Shown piece after piece: positions 44,414 through 55,929 of a DNA stretch of 64,000 nucleotides. Under the pieces are notes generated by a model, which had not been told where the DNA came from, searched no databases, and was given only the letters and a program-made list of their open reading frames with translations. The DNA lies in the NCBI GenBank assembly GCA_034770075.1, contig JAVJAP010000202.1, forward strand, positions 186,001 to 250,000, read 5' to 3'. Source of the DNA: Aralia elata. Its lineage: Eukaryota > Streptophyta > Magnoliopsida > Apiales > Araliaceae. The translations under genes and the position numbers were made by a program. Every line of letters begins with the position of its first letter. The first letter of the stretch is position 1.

Positions 44414-46734
44414 CTGAAAATCAAATTAGAATAATTATTAACGAGAGCATTATTTTATTTATTTTAATTTTTTTGCTAAATTTGTTTGTATATAAAATTG
44501 AAAAAAAACGGATATTACAATATACCTCATAGCATAATCTCATCTCCCGAGGGCACTAGAGCACCTAGATAAAACTAGGAAACCAATTACCTAACCTAAT
44601 TGCATTAGATCTCACAACCCGAGGCTAGGTAAAAGGAGAACTTAAATAAAACAGTAACAAAGCTAATGAGATAAAAAGTTACAATCAACTTGGGCCATAA
44701 AGCTAAGAATATGGCTGGCATACACCAACTGTCCAAATCCGAGAGCCCAAGTATTGACAAAATCTAAGCTTGACTACACAACCTCAAGAAACTAGAGAAA
44801 TCCGTCGGGTTATAGAATTTTGAGAAAGAGAGATCTACATTGTGAGTTGAGAGCTCTATTAGAATAATACTTTGGTTTTGTGTTGTACTTTTTGGTTTTT
44901 AATAACTTCACAACCTCAAGTCTTTAAAACTGTTGCCTCAAAAGATTTTTTACAGTGATTGATAAAACTATTGTACTGAAATAAATTGGAAATTTTAGGG
45001 TAGGACTAAATTCAGAATTTTACATACACTAAAATCCAACTCTCTATGGTCAAATCACCATGAAACGACCCCATCCCACCTAAACACCAACCATATTAGA
45101 TCCAAGCTCTCAAAATAGAGAGCATGGCTGGGCCGCAAGAAGGAGAGGGGTCAGACGAGAGCAAGAGTGGAGAGAAGACAGTATAAAGGAGGCGGAGGAG
45201 TGGCCAAGCCCAAACACCATCAACCAAAATCACCACAAACCAGATCCCCAACATCCTCAAATCAGATCCAAACTTCAATCCCAAACATCACTGCTAAGTC
45301 CGAAATATCCTCTACTCATAAAAAGAAATGAAAAATCAGATCTATATGCCACCGGACTATACCACAATAGATTGGGAAGGAGTTTTCAAGGTAATTCACG
45401 CTTGGGGTTGCCGGACTAGCCCCAAACAGAAATCAAAAAATTGGACAAAGCATGAATGGAAAAAAAGGATGGACCAATTTAAGATAGGAAAAAAGGCAGT
45501 TGAGATTATAATGTTATTCCAAGTCATTTGCAGTTGATTTGCACAATTTTGTACTAATATTCGTAAATATATGTTATGTGTTGCAGGGATGGACTTTTAC
45601 GGATTACCATTCCTAAACTATGAGATTCCAGCAGGTGAATCAATTCGACTCGTGTTGCATGCATATGCATACTTACATAGTAACAAATATATTTTAAAAT
45701 AGAGTTTGTATAATCAACCATAAAATACCTACAATGAATAATTTGAAATCATCTGATGCACTCATGTACCTATTTCCATAATGATAACTAGGCAAAAGAA
45801 AGAAAGAAAAAAACTAGTTTCTCTTGATAACACTAAATAGAGGCCTCTAATATAATCTTCCGAACATTCTATAAAGAATCCTCCTAACTAAAAACTATTA
45901 AATATTGCATGAAGCATGAAAACTTTTCAGCAAGCCTGGATGGTTCTCACGGAGTAGAAGTTGAAGGCGGAGAGTGTGTAAATGTGTGTTGTATGTGCAC
46001 TTGTGAGTGTGTGGGTGTGTGTGGGAGAGAGGGAGAGGGAGAGGAAGAGGGGAAGAGAGAATATTTTGAGAGGCTTCATGCTTATAGCAAAATAGTAGGA
46101 AATGACGCTTGTTTTTTGGACCTTTATCAATATTTCATATGTATTTACATCTCATAAGACACACAAGTTTAATGGAGGCCTAATTTTGCCTACACTTTAT
46201 AAATTATTGCTTTAATGGTTGAATTTTTTTAATTTTTGGCCTTACAAGGTTATACTTGCAGCAAATGAAAAAAGAAGGGAATAAGAACACACTAGGCAAC
46301 AGACCTAACATTTAACCTCAAATTCATTTAGACATACTTGAACTTATGAAGACACTTAGTAATATTTGATCTACGACAAAGGTGAATTTGTGATTCCACC
46401 TTTTATTTTTTTGTTTTTCATTATTCCATTCAAACTGTCCTATCCTATAAAAGACTCAATTAAAGGAAGATGTTGTTGACAATAACTTTTTTGTTATTAA
46501 CCCCCTCTCATTCTATTACTTTATTAATAAAATTATTTTATCCTGTGCAATTTTATAAATCAAAGATGCTCTCTATTTTAAAAAGCTAATATACAACTGT
46601 ATTCAATAAATACAACTATAATAATTACTATTAGAACTCAATGTAAAAAAGAAACATACAATATAACAGTACTTATTATAGAAAAGGAAATAAAATAATT
46701 GTTGTATCTCAAATTCTTGTTCAGGATCTGATTT
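44414..46734. other. Unassigned CACTA-region sequence with a microsatellite
   Basis: No convincing gene is present. A 69-codon plus-strand frame at 45328-45537 (MKNQIYMPPDYTTIDWEGV) is followed by a splice-acceptor-like TTGCAGGGATG near 45583 but is unrecognised. A (TG)n followed by a (GAG)n tract lies at about 45978-46050. Confidence 0.5.
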
Positions 46735-47168
46735 TTGACCCCACCCGAATTATTTTGTACGGTGATCTGAAGGAAAAGAAATATGAGGTTTAGTGGTGGT
46801 ATGGATCTGTTATGTTATTTTGAGCCACTATGTTTTAGAGACCAGCTATATATATTGTAGCTAGGTTTTAGTATTCTTTTCATTCATAACCACTTTCAGA
46901 GAGAGTTTCACAGCTTGTATTCTTCACACTTTGATATCGTGGTTTTTTCGAATGTGGGTTTTTTTTTGCTAAATAAATTAGAATTTAAGAGGGACATTCC
47001 TCTTAAATTCTAATTTATTTAGCAAAAAAAAAAACCCACATTCGAATGTGGGTTTTCCACGTAATCTTGTGTTCTTGTCTTTAATTTCCTCCTTTGATTT
47101 GTGTTCGCCATAGTTTGTTCTAAAATAGTCAATTTAAATTTAAATATTGAATTATATAATATGCCTAT
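46735..47168 (+). repeat. Possible copia-type LTR end with an inserted palindrome
   Basis: Phrases such as CACTTTGATATCGTGG, GGGTTTTCCACGTAATCTTG and TTGTGTTCGCCATAGTTTG resemble the end of a plant copia LTR. The segment is interrupted at 46947-47056 by a long inverted repeat. It runs to the target duplication of element B. The LTR identity is tentative. Confidence 0.4.
46947..47056. repeat. Long near-perfect palindrome, ~46-bp arms with 6-base loop
   Basis: The left arm 46947-46992 and right arm 46999-47046 are complementary apart from a two-base difference in a T/A run; the loop is GACATT. The outer part of the arm, CGAATGTGGG, appears a third time in direct orientation just after the right arm, giving a second palindrome at 47033-47056. 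Confidence 0.92.
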
Positions 47169-48470
47169 TGTAACGAATGCAATTTTTGTGATTAAATAAA
47201 AATATTTATTGAGTTATATAAATATTTTATTAATTTGTTTATTGAGTAAAATAAATAATTTATAAGTTGTGGTGAAAGAATTTATGTTAAAAGTTATTTA
47301 AATGTGATTTGATGTGATTATTCTAATTTAATTTAATAATTAAATTAGATGGTTAATGATTTATTTGAATAAAGGATTTATTTGAATAAGATAATTTATT
47401 TGGTGTTATTGTAATTGGTTAAATAGAATTATTAATTAATTAGTAAGGTTTAATTGAATTTAAGTTCAATTAAATTAGAAGTGTGACAATTAAAACTATA
47501 TGTTATAATGGTTTATTAAAATAAATGAGAAAGTGTTTTATTTAGTTTTACCCAAACAAGGCCTTATGACATTTGGTTGGAAATAATGAGTTATTTTAAT
47601 TCTGTTTTGCCAAACAAGCCTTAGAGGCTTTTGAATTATATGTAACTGATGGATTTTAATTATAAGTTATTATTTGTTTTTAAAACCATCAGTTTTATTC
47701 TAAAACTCCATCAGTTTTATTTTTATTCTTTACGTATCTTTACCAAGCTTAAAAGAAACACATAAGAGAAAGAAAAGAACAGAGTTGAGAGAGAACTCTG
47801 TGAATTTGAGAGTTGAGAGAAACGAGAGAATTGAGAAGAAGAGTTTGGAAATTGAAGGTAGAAATTTTAAAACCCAAGGAGATTAATCAAAGCAATAGAA
47901 GGTATAATCCTTTTTCTAAAAGTTCTTCACTATACTTCTCTGTATATGATTTCTATTTTCCTGTATATAAATTTTTATGCTAAATACATGAATTACTTGT
48001 TAATAGTTGTTAGTAAGCATGTATTAGATGATTATATGATGATTGTAAACCAATTAGAAGGTATTTATCCATGAAAGTATGCTTTAAGAATTTAGTTTTT
48101 GGTTTACAGTGTTGTATTTTCATATATGGCTTATATGTATAAAAATTAAAGTTTAATTGGTATGTTAATCTGTAAATTAGTGGTTTATTATTGTAACTCA
48201 CTGAGAAACGAAAACAATGTGATTTGAATGGAGTAAAATGGTTGAATATCGAAGTTGTAGTGCTTGATTATGCTAAGTGTGTTCAACATGGAAAAAATTA
48301 GCAAGCACTTTGATTTTTGGCTTTGAATGTTATTGTTTATACGAATTGTGTCGTTAAAATTGTTGAATACATATTGGGTTTGAGTTTTAATAAAGTTGGT
48401 AACGTCTGGGATTGTTGATTAAGTCTCTAAGTGTCATTAATATGAAGTTTGGGAAGAAACAGAGCATGTT

Positions 48471-48630
48471 CGCGCTGCAGCAACTGAGTCTGCATCACAG
48501 CGCGGCCGCGCTGGTTTCCAGTGCAAAAGAGGCGCGGCCGCGGCGTCTGCAGATCAGTCCCTGTAAGTGTGCAGTGCGGCCGCGCTGGTTCTAAGAGTAA
48601 ATGTGGCGCCGCTGCGCCGGTTCCAGGACA
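48471..48630 (+). repeat. GCGCGGCCGCGC cluster, 5' LTR of B
   Basis: Four GC-palindrome blocks are separated by spacers such as CTGGTTTCCAGTGCAAAAGA. The block following CTGCATCACAG is present once, whereas the 3' LTR has it twice. Confidence 0.9.
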
Positions 48631-49696
48631 GAACCTGAATTTTATTTTCATGCATGGCTTGGGTAATGATATGTTAACCTATTCTAATGTATGTGAAGAA
48701 TCATAAAGCATAATATAAGACTTAATAGCATATCGTAGCTATTTATATGATGATTATAAGTTATAGGTCATAAAATTTGTAATTCTATACCCGCAAGGAT
48801 TTGAGATGTTAAACATACGTTATAATCTATGTTTTGTGATGGTATAAATGTCTGATTTGAGTTTTGTGGTTAGCTAAAAAGTTCAGATCATAATTGGATA
48901 GTAAAGCTGTTAGTCCTTGATGTAATGATCTAATTGATATTGTGATCATAATGATCTGTGTAGGATATACGAAGAGCGTGATTTATAATTGTTTAGCTAA
49001 CGCGCAAGGCAAGTTGTTCTTCTCTTTAACTTGTAAACTTATTCAAAACAAGTTTATTTATATTGAGCAAGCTTATTGACCTTAGCTTATTGTTATTCAA
49101 GCAAGGTTGTTATCATGTTACGTACTTAAGCTTTATTCCTATTAATTGTTATTCAATCATTGTTTGTTATTCAAATTTCGAGCATAGTTTCTATTGAACA
49201 AACTTTATTGTTGAATCGAATGTTTTAGCGACTAGCAAACCCTTATTGATTCAGCTAGTCCTTAGTTGATGAACGTTTTAAAGACTTAGAATGTTTTAAA
49301 CTTATTCCGAGCAAAGTTCCTTTTGGTATGGATTCTGATGATAAACTGAGATGAACAACCCTAATATAGGGGATTACTTACGCGACAGCGTTAAAATGTT
49401 TGTGCACAATACATTGTACAAAGGGCTGATCCCCCTGAGTACGAGATGGAAGGTCCATAGTCTTTAAGACTGTTAAAGGTTACGGTAGAGATACCAGTTA
49501 ACCTAGGACATAGTTCGAGGTCTTGTGACCCTCAGATATAATTTCTAAATCTTGAAATCTATTTTTCCTTGAATCGAGCATTCTAACGAGCTTTCAGACG
49601 TTGATTCCTTATTGATTAAATTCAGAAAATTATTATACCTCAGTGGAACTCTATTTTATTTGAATGTTGTTATTATCATATTTGTGGGCAATTGTT

Positions 49697-49785
49697 TGCT
49701 CACTCTTGCACTAAACATTGCAGCTAAGCCAGAAAAGCAGGACGAGCCGTCCACGAGTAAAGGAAAGGGCAAGTTGCAGAAGTAG
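49697..49785 (+). other. Conserved LTR short-ORF block, 5' LTR of B
   Basis: TGCTCACTCTTGC, CATTGCAG, then a frame from 49720 reading AAKPEKQDEPSTSKGKGKLQ plus K, and a TAG stop. Confidence 0.6.
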
Positions 49786-50044
49786 CTTAAGACTTGTTGT
49801 TTAGTTGATGTCTTATGTAACAAGACTTGGTTCAAATTAAGTTTTATTCCGCATTGATGTATTAACGTTAAGATAACCTGGGATTTGATTGTTTAAGAGT
49901 TTGGTGATGTGACCCAAATTTTGGGAAGATGTTTCATTAAGTTTATTTAATTGTTCTTATTATGGGTAGTTAGTTTTAAATGTATGAGATAGTGAACACC
50001 AAATCAGTGGGAATTAAGTACCCGGATTTGGGGGTGTCACAGGT

Positions 50045-50056
50045 TGGTATCAGAGC
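50045..50056 (+). other. Primer binding site of B
   Basis: TGGTATCAGAGC, an exact initiator-Met-tRNA-type site, starts four bases after the LTR end. Confidence 0.93.
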
Positions 50057-50279
50057 TGATAGGTTATGAACCTTTAGGTGGGGAAAACCTTAGGGTAGTA
50101 GCCTTTTAGAAGATAGAGAATATAGTGGTGATAAACTCTTATCGAGTTCTAAGGAATGAATTACGGAAATTCATGAAAGATAATAAAATGATTATGTGTT
50201 ATGTGTTTACTTGATGACAAACTTATGTGCTCGCGAGTATTATCGATTAGTAATTAAAACTTAAAATTTTGTTGTCAGG

Positions 50280-51053
50280 ATGACTGATAGAGGAGAGCCC
50301 AGCCAGGCTAGGGAGGAGGAGCCCCGAGATATTCACGTAGTTCATGAGCAGCTAGTGTAGAGGGAGCCATCCCCATTGATTACAGTTACAGGTCACGAGT
50401 ATGAGCCTGAGACTGATCCTGAGGAGGATCCGGAGGAGGTTGAGGAGGAAGACCCCCAGGGGATATCACTATCTTCCTTAGGTATTCAGATGTATGAGCA
50501 GGTGTATGATCGCAACATTGAGTTACAAGATAGAGTGGAGGAGTTAGAGAGGCAGCTGGCTGAGCGACAGACTGTCTTGGAGCAGAAGAACATTGAGATT
50601 GAGGAGCTAGACATACGTCTTGGGGACGTGGAGTGGAAGCTGGTTCATGTTGAGAGCGAAAAGGAGGAGTTAGGAGAGCAGGTTGTGGAACGTCAAGCCG
50701 CTCTAGAGCAGAAGGATGCTGAGATCCAAGACCTTTCATCACGTCTTGCAGAGGTTGAGCAGAGGCTAGCACAGTCTGAGTATCGACAAGGACAATTGAT
50801 AGCCAGGAATGAAGTTGTACGAGATAAGTTGAAAGAGGAGTCAGCTAAGCGGGCGAGAGCTGAAACTGCTTGGTTGAGAGAGGCTAACCGTGCAGATCGT
50901 GTTGAATGTGAGGTGCGGTCAAAGAAGGCCAAGATTGACGAGATGGAGTATATTTTTCACACCACAGTAGATAGAGCTCAGGATCGAGTTCATCGTCATT
51001 CAGATATAATGGGTCGAAGGATGGTGACTCGTATTATGGAGCAGGAATGCTAG
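50280..51053 (+). pseudogene. Acidic coiled-coil ORF preceding gag in element B
   Basis: The ATG at 50280 opens MTDRGEPSQAREEEPRD. A TAG at 50358-50360 replaces a codon that is Gln in element A; beyond it the frame is open for 225 codons. After an acidic stretch (DPEEDPEEVEEEDPQ), residues about 80-200 form heptad repeats (ELQDRVEELERQLAERQTVL, then RQAALEQKDAEIQDLSSRL), a long coiled coil. The basic end includes RSKKAKIDEMEY. It lies between the primer site and gag, about 320 bases before the gag ATG. No enzyme motif is seen. A capsid-associated or RNA-packaging role is possible but unsupported. Confidence 0.78.
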
Positions 51054-51373
51054 GAAGCTATGCGTCGTGGGTTATCATCGTAGATTATGATTAGATATGC
51101 TAGTATGAAAATTTATGAGTTAATAAGTTGTAAATCCCAGTTTTATATAATGGGATAGAATAATGATGTAATCCTAGAACTTTATGATGTCAGGATAGAT
51201 GATGTAAATAACTATGACGTTATTTTTATTATGTTTTAAAGCAGTAAATGAATAAAATACAAAAGTTTATCAGATGTGCTATGTGTTAAGTGTTGTTTAT
51301 AAATGTTTAAGTTAAGACTTAAATGTTTAGGTAATTGAATAATAATCTAATAGCGCAAATTCTTAACAGTAAG
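51054..51373 (+). other. Spacer between coiled-coil ORF and gag
   Basis: About 320 AT-rich bases have no coding signal. Similarity to the extra ORF of element A continues for a few codons after the TAG at 51051-51053, so that stop may be secondary. Confidence 0.6.
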
Positions 51374-52438
51374 ATGCCGCCAAGAAGACAAACCCGTCAA
51401 CAAACTCCTGAGGGATCCACCAATAACAACGAAGAAGTCAACGCTAATCCAATGCAGCAGCTGGTAAATTTGTTAACGGGAGCCCTTGCAAATCAACCCC
51501 AAACTCAGGCTACGACTTTTAAAGACTTCAAGGCTATAGGACCCCCAGAGTTTCAAGGGTCTATGAATCCGATAGAGGCTCAAACGTGGGTCATAGAGAT
51601 GGAGAAGGTGTTTGATGTCGCTAGGGTCAATGAGGACCAAAAGACGACATTTCCAACCTTTATGCTGAAATCAGAAGCTAGCTACTGGTCGCAAGAAAAT
51701 AAGACTCGAGGTGGCCAAGGGATTATTCCGTGGGAGCGATTTAAGGAAATATTTTTTGAGACCTATTTCCCAACAAGTGCTCAGAATCAGATGGAGGTGC
51801 AGTTTCTAGATTTGAAGCAAGGTACCATGATGTACCTGAGTATGCAGCAAAATTCAATGAGCTGGCGAGGTTTGCGCCATATCAGGTCAACACGGATGAG
51901 CGAAAGGCTAGAAGGTTTGAGCAGGGACTGAAGCCCTGGCTGTATAGCCGAGTTTCAATGTTCCAACTGAACTCAATTGCGGCAGTTTTGGAAAAGGCAA
52001 TTATCGCTGAAGGAGGCAGTGATGGTCTGTCCAAGTACAATCAGGAGCAGAAGAAAAAGAAGAATGAGAATGAAAACAAAGCAAGTGGTAGCCATGGGGG
52101 CAGTAATTAGAAGAGGAAGTGGAGTGATGGTAACTCTAGTGGCAGTCAGCAGGGAGGTCAGAAAAAGAAGGTGGAGGCCTGCGGTATCTGCGGAAAGAAC
52201 CATGTGGGTGTTTGCTTGAGGGGAAAAAGGGTGTGCTATAACTGCGGACAGGAGGGTCATATCGCAACAAATTGCTCTAGTCCGAAGAAAGGCTCATGTT
52301 TTATTTGCGGGTCAAAGGATCATTTTGCACGGGATTGCCCTAAGAAAGCTACAAGGAGTGCAAGCGGAGGAAAGGGAAGTAATGGTGGAGGCAATTTAAC
52401 CAGCACAGCCCAATCGACCTACCGCTCGAACATTCAAC
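51374..52438 (+). pseudogene. Gag of element B, frameshifted
   Basis: Gag starts MPPRRQTRQQTPEGS at 51374. The capsid domain includes FKAIGPPEFQGSMNP, ASYWSQENKTR and FKEIFFETYFP. A frameshift near 51825 moves the rest to another frame, and a TAG stands at 52110-52112. Downstream are CCHC knuckles, CYNCGQEGHIATNC (perfect) and CFICGSKDHFARDC, preceded by a Cys-rich CGICGKNHVGVC. Another frame change separates these from the protease. Confidence 0.9.
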
Positions 52439-55400
52439 ATGACGGTGCAGGATGGTGTGCAGTCAAAGGATGTAGTGTCAGGTATCATTCCAGTCAATAA
52501 TGTTAATGCTTATGTATTGTTTGACTCGGGTGCTACTTGTTCATTTATATCCGATGATTTTGCTAAAAGAATAGGGTTACCTCAGGAAGAATTAGATTAC
52601 CCCATGAATATAGAAATTGCGAATAGGGAGGTGATTCCTGTTAAGTTTGTTCACAAAAACTGTCAGGTCGATATCAAGGGTCATGTGATGACGGTCAACT
52701 TAATCCCAATTTGTCTTGGGGAGTTTGACGTTATTTTGGGTATGGATTGGTTGTTCAACCATGGGGCAGTTATTGACTGTCAAAAGAAGTGTGTAAATTT
52801 TAAGACTCCGTCGAAGGTAGTATTTTATGGTAGCAAGTCGCCTAGACAAACGAGTTGTCTGACGATGATGCAGGCTAGAAAGATGTTGAGACAAGGATGT
52901 GTAAGATATCTAGCCTACATAGTCGATACCCGAAAGGTGGGTGCAAAGCTGGAGGAGATACCAGTAGTTAGGGATTTTGCGGACGTGTTTCCTGATGATT
53001 TGCCAGGACTACCGCCAGATAGGAAAATTGAGTTTGTAATTGATCTAGCACCCGGTACAGCCCCTATATCAAGAGCCCCGTATCGAATGGCTCCGGTAGA
53101 GATGAAGGAGTTGATGGTGCAATTGCAAGAGCTGCTGGATAAAAAGTATATTCAACCGAGCGTTTCGCCGTGGGGAGCGCCGGTATTATTCGTCAAGAAG
53201 AAGGACGGGTCAATGCGTCTTTGCATTGATTATAGGGAGTTGAACAAGGTCACGATTAAAAACAAGTATCCGTTGCCAAGGATCGATGACCTGTTTGACC
53301 AGCTAAAGGGAGCGAGATATTTTTCAAAGATAGATCTGCGAAGTGGGTATCATCAACTAAAGGTGAGGAAGGAAGACATCCCAAAGACGGCATTTCCAAC
53401 TAGATATGGTCACTATGAGTTTTTGGTTATGTCATTTGGTTTAACAAATGCGCATGCAGCATTCATGGACTTAATGAATAGGGTGTTCAAACCATTTCTG
53501 GATAAATTTGTGGTGGTATTCATAGACGACATTCTGGTCTACTCCAAGACTCAGGAAGAACACGTGGAGCATTTGAGGGTGACACTGGAGGCGTTAAGGA
53601 AAGAGAAATTGTATGCAAAATTTTCGAAGTGCGAATTTTGGTTGGAGCGTGTTCAATTCCTTGGGCATGTTATCGATAAAGACGGGATTTCGGTGGATCC
53701 AGCGAAAGTCAAGGCTGTAATGAACTGGGATCAGCCGAAAACACCGTCAGAAGTGAGGAGTTTCCTAGGTTTGGCAGGATATTACAGGCGTTTCATTCAA
53801 AATTTCTCCAGGATTGCTACTCCGTGGACGGAGAAGTGCGAAGAGAGTTTCCAAGAACTAAAGAAGAGACTAAGTTCGGCACCTGTGTTGTCTTTGCCAG
53901 ATGATACAGGAAATTTTGTGGTGTATAGCGACGCATCGCATAAAGGACTTGGTTGTGTGTTGATGCAGAATGGTAAGGTTATTGCATATGCATCGCGCCA
54001 ACTAAAAGACTATGAAAAAGGGTATCCGGCCCATGATTTGGAGTTAGCAGCCGTAGCGTTTGCTTTGAAAATCTGGAGGCACTATCTCTATGGGGAGAAG
54101 TGTGAAATATACACACACCATAAAAGTCTGAAGTATATTTTTACACAGAAGGATTTGAATACGCGACAGAGAAGATGGATAGAATTGATCAAAGATTATG
54201 ATTGTGAAATTCTATACCATCCGGGAAAGGCTAATGTGGTTGCCGACGCTTTGAGTAGAAAAGGTCGGGAGAAATTGTTTTTATTAACTGCTCAGGAGCA
54301 ACTCGTAGCAGAAATGGCTAAATTGGAGTTAGAGGTGAAGGGTCAGACGGAGCCGAATGCAAAATTGTTCCAGATGAAAACTCAACCAACTCTGGTGGAC
54401 AAAGTCAAGGAAGCGCAACTCAATGATGAGGAGTGTATTAATATACGCAAAAGAGTGCTTGAAGGTGAAGAGTTTAAATATAAAATTGATACCGAAGGGT
54501 TGCTACGATTTGAAGGTAGAATCTGGGTACCGTCAGTGCTGGCAATAAGAGAGGAGATTTTGAACGAAGCTCATAGTTCAAGATTTTCGATTCACCCGGG
54601 GAGTACGAAGATGTACCAGGATCTTCGCCAACATTTTTGGTGGCCAAACATGAAAAGAGAGGTTGCTGAATGTGTTGCGAAGTGTTTAACTTGTCAGAGA
54701 GTCAAAGCAGAACATCAACGACCAAGTGGTTTGTTACAGCCCTTGGAGATACCAGAATGGAAGTGGGAGCATATCACGATGGACTTCGTGGTAGGGCTTC
54801 CAACTACTCAGAAGGGTTATGACGCAATGTGGGTCATAGTGGACAGACTGACGAAATCAGCACATTTCTTGCCTATCAAAATCAGATTCACTTTGGATCA
54901 GCTGGCGAAATTATACGTCAAGAAGATTATCTCAAGGCACGGTGTTCCAGTGTCAATAGTGTCAGACAGAGATCCACGTTTCACCTCAAAATTTTGGAAG
55001 AGTCTGCAAGCTTGTTTGGGAACGCAGTTGAGAATGAGTACAACATACCATCCTCAAACCGATGGCCAGAGCGAAAGAACAATTCAAACGTTGGAGGATA
55101 TGCTTCGAGCGTGCGTCATGAATTTTAAAGGCAACTGGGATTATCATTTACCTTTGGTCGAGTTTGCCTATAACAATAGTCATCACACAAGTATTGGAAT
55201 GCCGCCATACGAAGCATTGTATGGAAGGAAGTGCAGAACTCCGTTATGTTGGGACGAGGTTGGTGAACGTCGCCTATTGGGACCCGAGCTGGTACAACAA
55301 ACTGCTGAAATTGTCAAGGTGATAAGAGCCAGATTATTAGCTGCTCAAGACAGGCAAAAGAAATATGCGGATCAACATCGTCAAGATCGTGCATTTGACG

Positions 55401-55819
55401 TCGGGAGTTTTGTGTTCCTCAAAGTATCCCCCTGGAAAGGCAAAATCAGATTTGGTAAAAAGGGTAAACTCAGTCCACGATTTATTGGACCCTTCGAAGT
55501 TCTCAAACAAGTAGGCGAGGTGGCTTATGAGGTAGCTTTACCTCCCGAGTTAAACCACATTCACAATGTCTTCCACATATCGGTGCTACGACCGTATAAG
55601 CCTGATTATAAACATGTAATAGAGTATGAACCAATACAGTTTGAGAAAGATTTATCCTATGACGAGATACCTGTACAGATAGTGGACAGGAAAGAGCAGG
55701 TTCTCAGAAATAAAGTGATACCTTCTGTTAAGGTAATTTGGAGGAACCACAGTGCTGAGGAAGCTACGTGGGAACTCGAAGAGAAAATGATGCAAAATTA
55801 TCCTCAATTATTTGTTTAG
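52439..55819 (+). CDS. Pol of element B: protease, RT, RNase H, integrase, chromodomain
   Basis: 1126 codons are open from the first Met; the family reads through from gag, so this ATG need not be a true start. Domains: protease LFDSGATCSFIS (about residue 30); RT with LCIDYRELNKV and FIDDILVYSK; RNase H (YSDASHKGLG, DALSRK); integrase HHCC and core (MDFVVGLP, VSDRDPRFTS, QSERTIQ); chromodomain (VKVIWRNHSAEEATWELE). Two defects stand out against T1: twelve residues are missing between RT and RNase H near 53820 (ATPWTEKC), and the RNase H motif reads YTHHKSL near 54115 instead of YTDHKSL, replacing an active-site Asp. Confidence 0.93.
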   Translation: MTVQDGVQSKDVVSGIIPVNNVNAYVLFDSGATCSFISDDFAKRIGLPQEELDYPMNIEIANREVIPVKFVHKNCQVDIKGHVMTVNLIPICLGEFDVILGMDWLFNHGAVIDCQKKCVNFKTPSKVVFYGSKSPRQTSCLTMMQARKMLRQGCVRYLAYIVDTRKVGAKLEEIPVVRDFADVFPDDLPGLPPDRKIEFVIDLAPGTAPISRAPYRMAPVEMKELMVQLQELLDKKYIQPSVSPWGAPVLFVKKKDGSMRLCIDYRELNKVTIKNKYPLPRIDDLFDQLKGARYFSKIDLRSGYHQLKVRKEDIPKTAFPTRYGHYEFLVMSFGLTNAHAAFMDLMNRVFKPFLDKFVVVFIDDILVYSKTQEEHVEHLRVTLEALRKEKLYAKFSKCEFWLERVQFLGHVIDKDGISVDPAKVKAVMNWDQPKTPSEVRSFLGLAGYYRRFIQNFSRIATPWTEKCEESFQELKKRLSSAPVLSLPDDTGNFVVYSDASHKGLGCVLMQNGKVIAYASRQLKDYEKGYPAHDLELAAVAFALKIWRHYLYGEKCEIYTHHKSLKYIFTQKDLNTRQRRWIELIKDYDCEILYHPGKANVVADALSRKGREKLFLLTAQEQLVAEMAKLELEVKGQTEPNAKLFQMKTQPTLVDKVKEAQLNDEECINIRKRVLEGEEFKYKIDTEGLLRFEGRIWVPSVLAIREEILNEAHSSRFSIHPGSTKMYQDLRQHFWWPNMKREVAECVAKCLTCQRVKAEHQRPSGLLQPLEIPEWKWEHITMDFVVGLPTTQKGYDAMWVIVDRLTKSAHFLPIKIRFTLDQLAKLYVKKIISRHGVPVSIVSDRDPRFTSKFWKSLQACLGTQLRMSTTYHPQTDGQSERTIQTLEDMLRACVMNFKGNWDYHLPLVEFAYNNSHHTSIGMPPYEALYGRKCRTPLCWDEVGERRLLGPELVQQTAEIVKVIRARLLAAQDRQKKYADQHRQDRAFDVGSFVFLKVSPWKGKIRFGKKGKLSPRFIGPFEVLKQVGEVAYEVALPPELNHIHNVFHISVLRPYKPDYKHVIEYEPIQFEKDLSYDEIPVQIVDRKEQVLRNKVIPSVKVIWRNHSAEEATWELEEKMMQNYPQLFV

Positions 55820-55929
55820 TTTTTGTATCACGATTCTGGGGACAGAATCTTTGTAAGGAGGGGAGAATGTAACGGACGAATTAATTGCGTTGTGATTCTG
55901 CGGACAGAATCCTTTTAAGGAGGGAAGGA
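55820..55929 (+). other. 3' leader of B with duplicated polypurine tract
   Basis: A ~62-base unit occurs twice: ATTCTG..GGACAGAATC, a spacer, a purine tract and TGTAACG. The first copy has AAGGAGGGGAGAA then TGTAACGGACG (55868); the second has AAGGAGGGAAGGA then the true LTR start at 55930. Confidence 0.88.

Larger units (their letters stand above)
47169..50041 (+). mobile_element. 5' LTR of element B
   Basis: It starts TGTAACGAATGC and ends GGGGGTGTCACA. The GC cluster is at 48471-48630 and the short-ORF block at 49697-49785. A donor-like AATAGAAGGTATAATCC lies at about 47895. I see no clear TATA box. The palindromes here are more mutated than in the 3' LTR (for example GGCGCCGCTGCGCC in place of GGCGCGGCCGCGCC). 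Confidence 0.96.
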
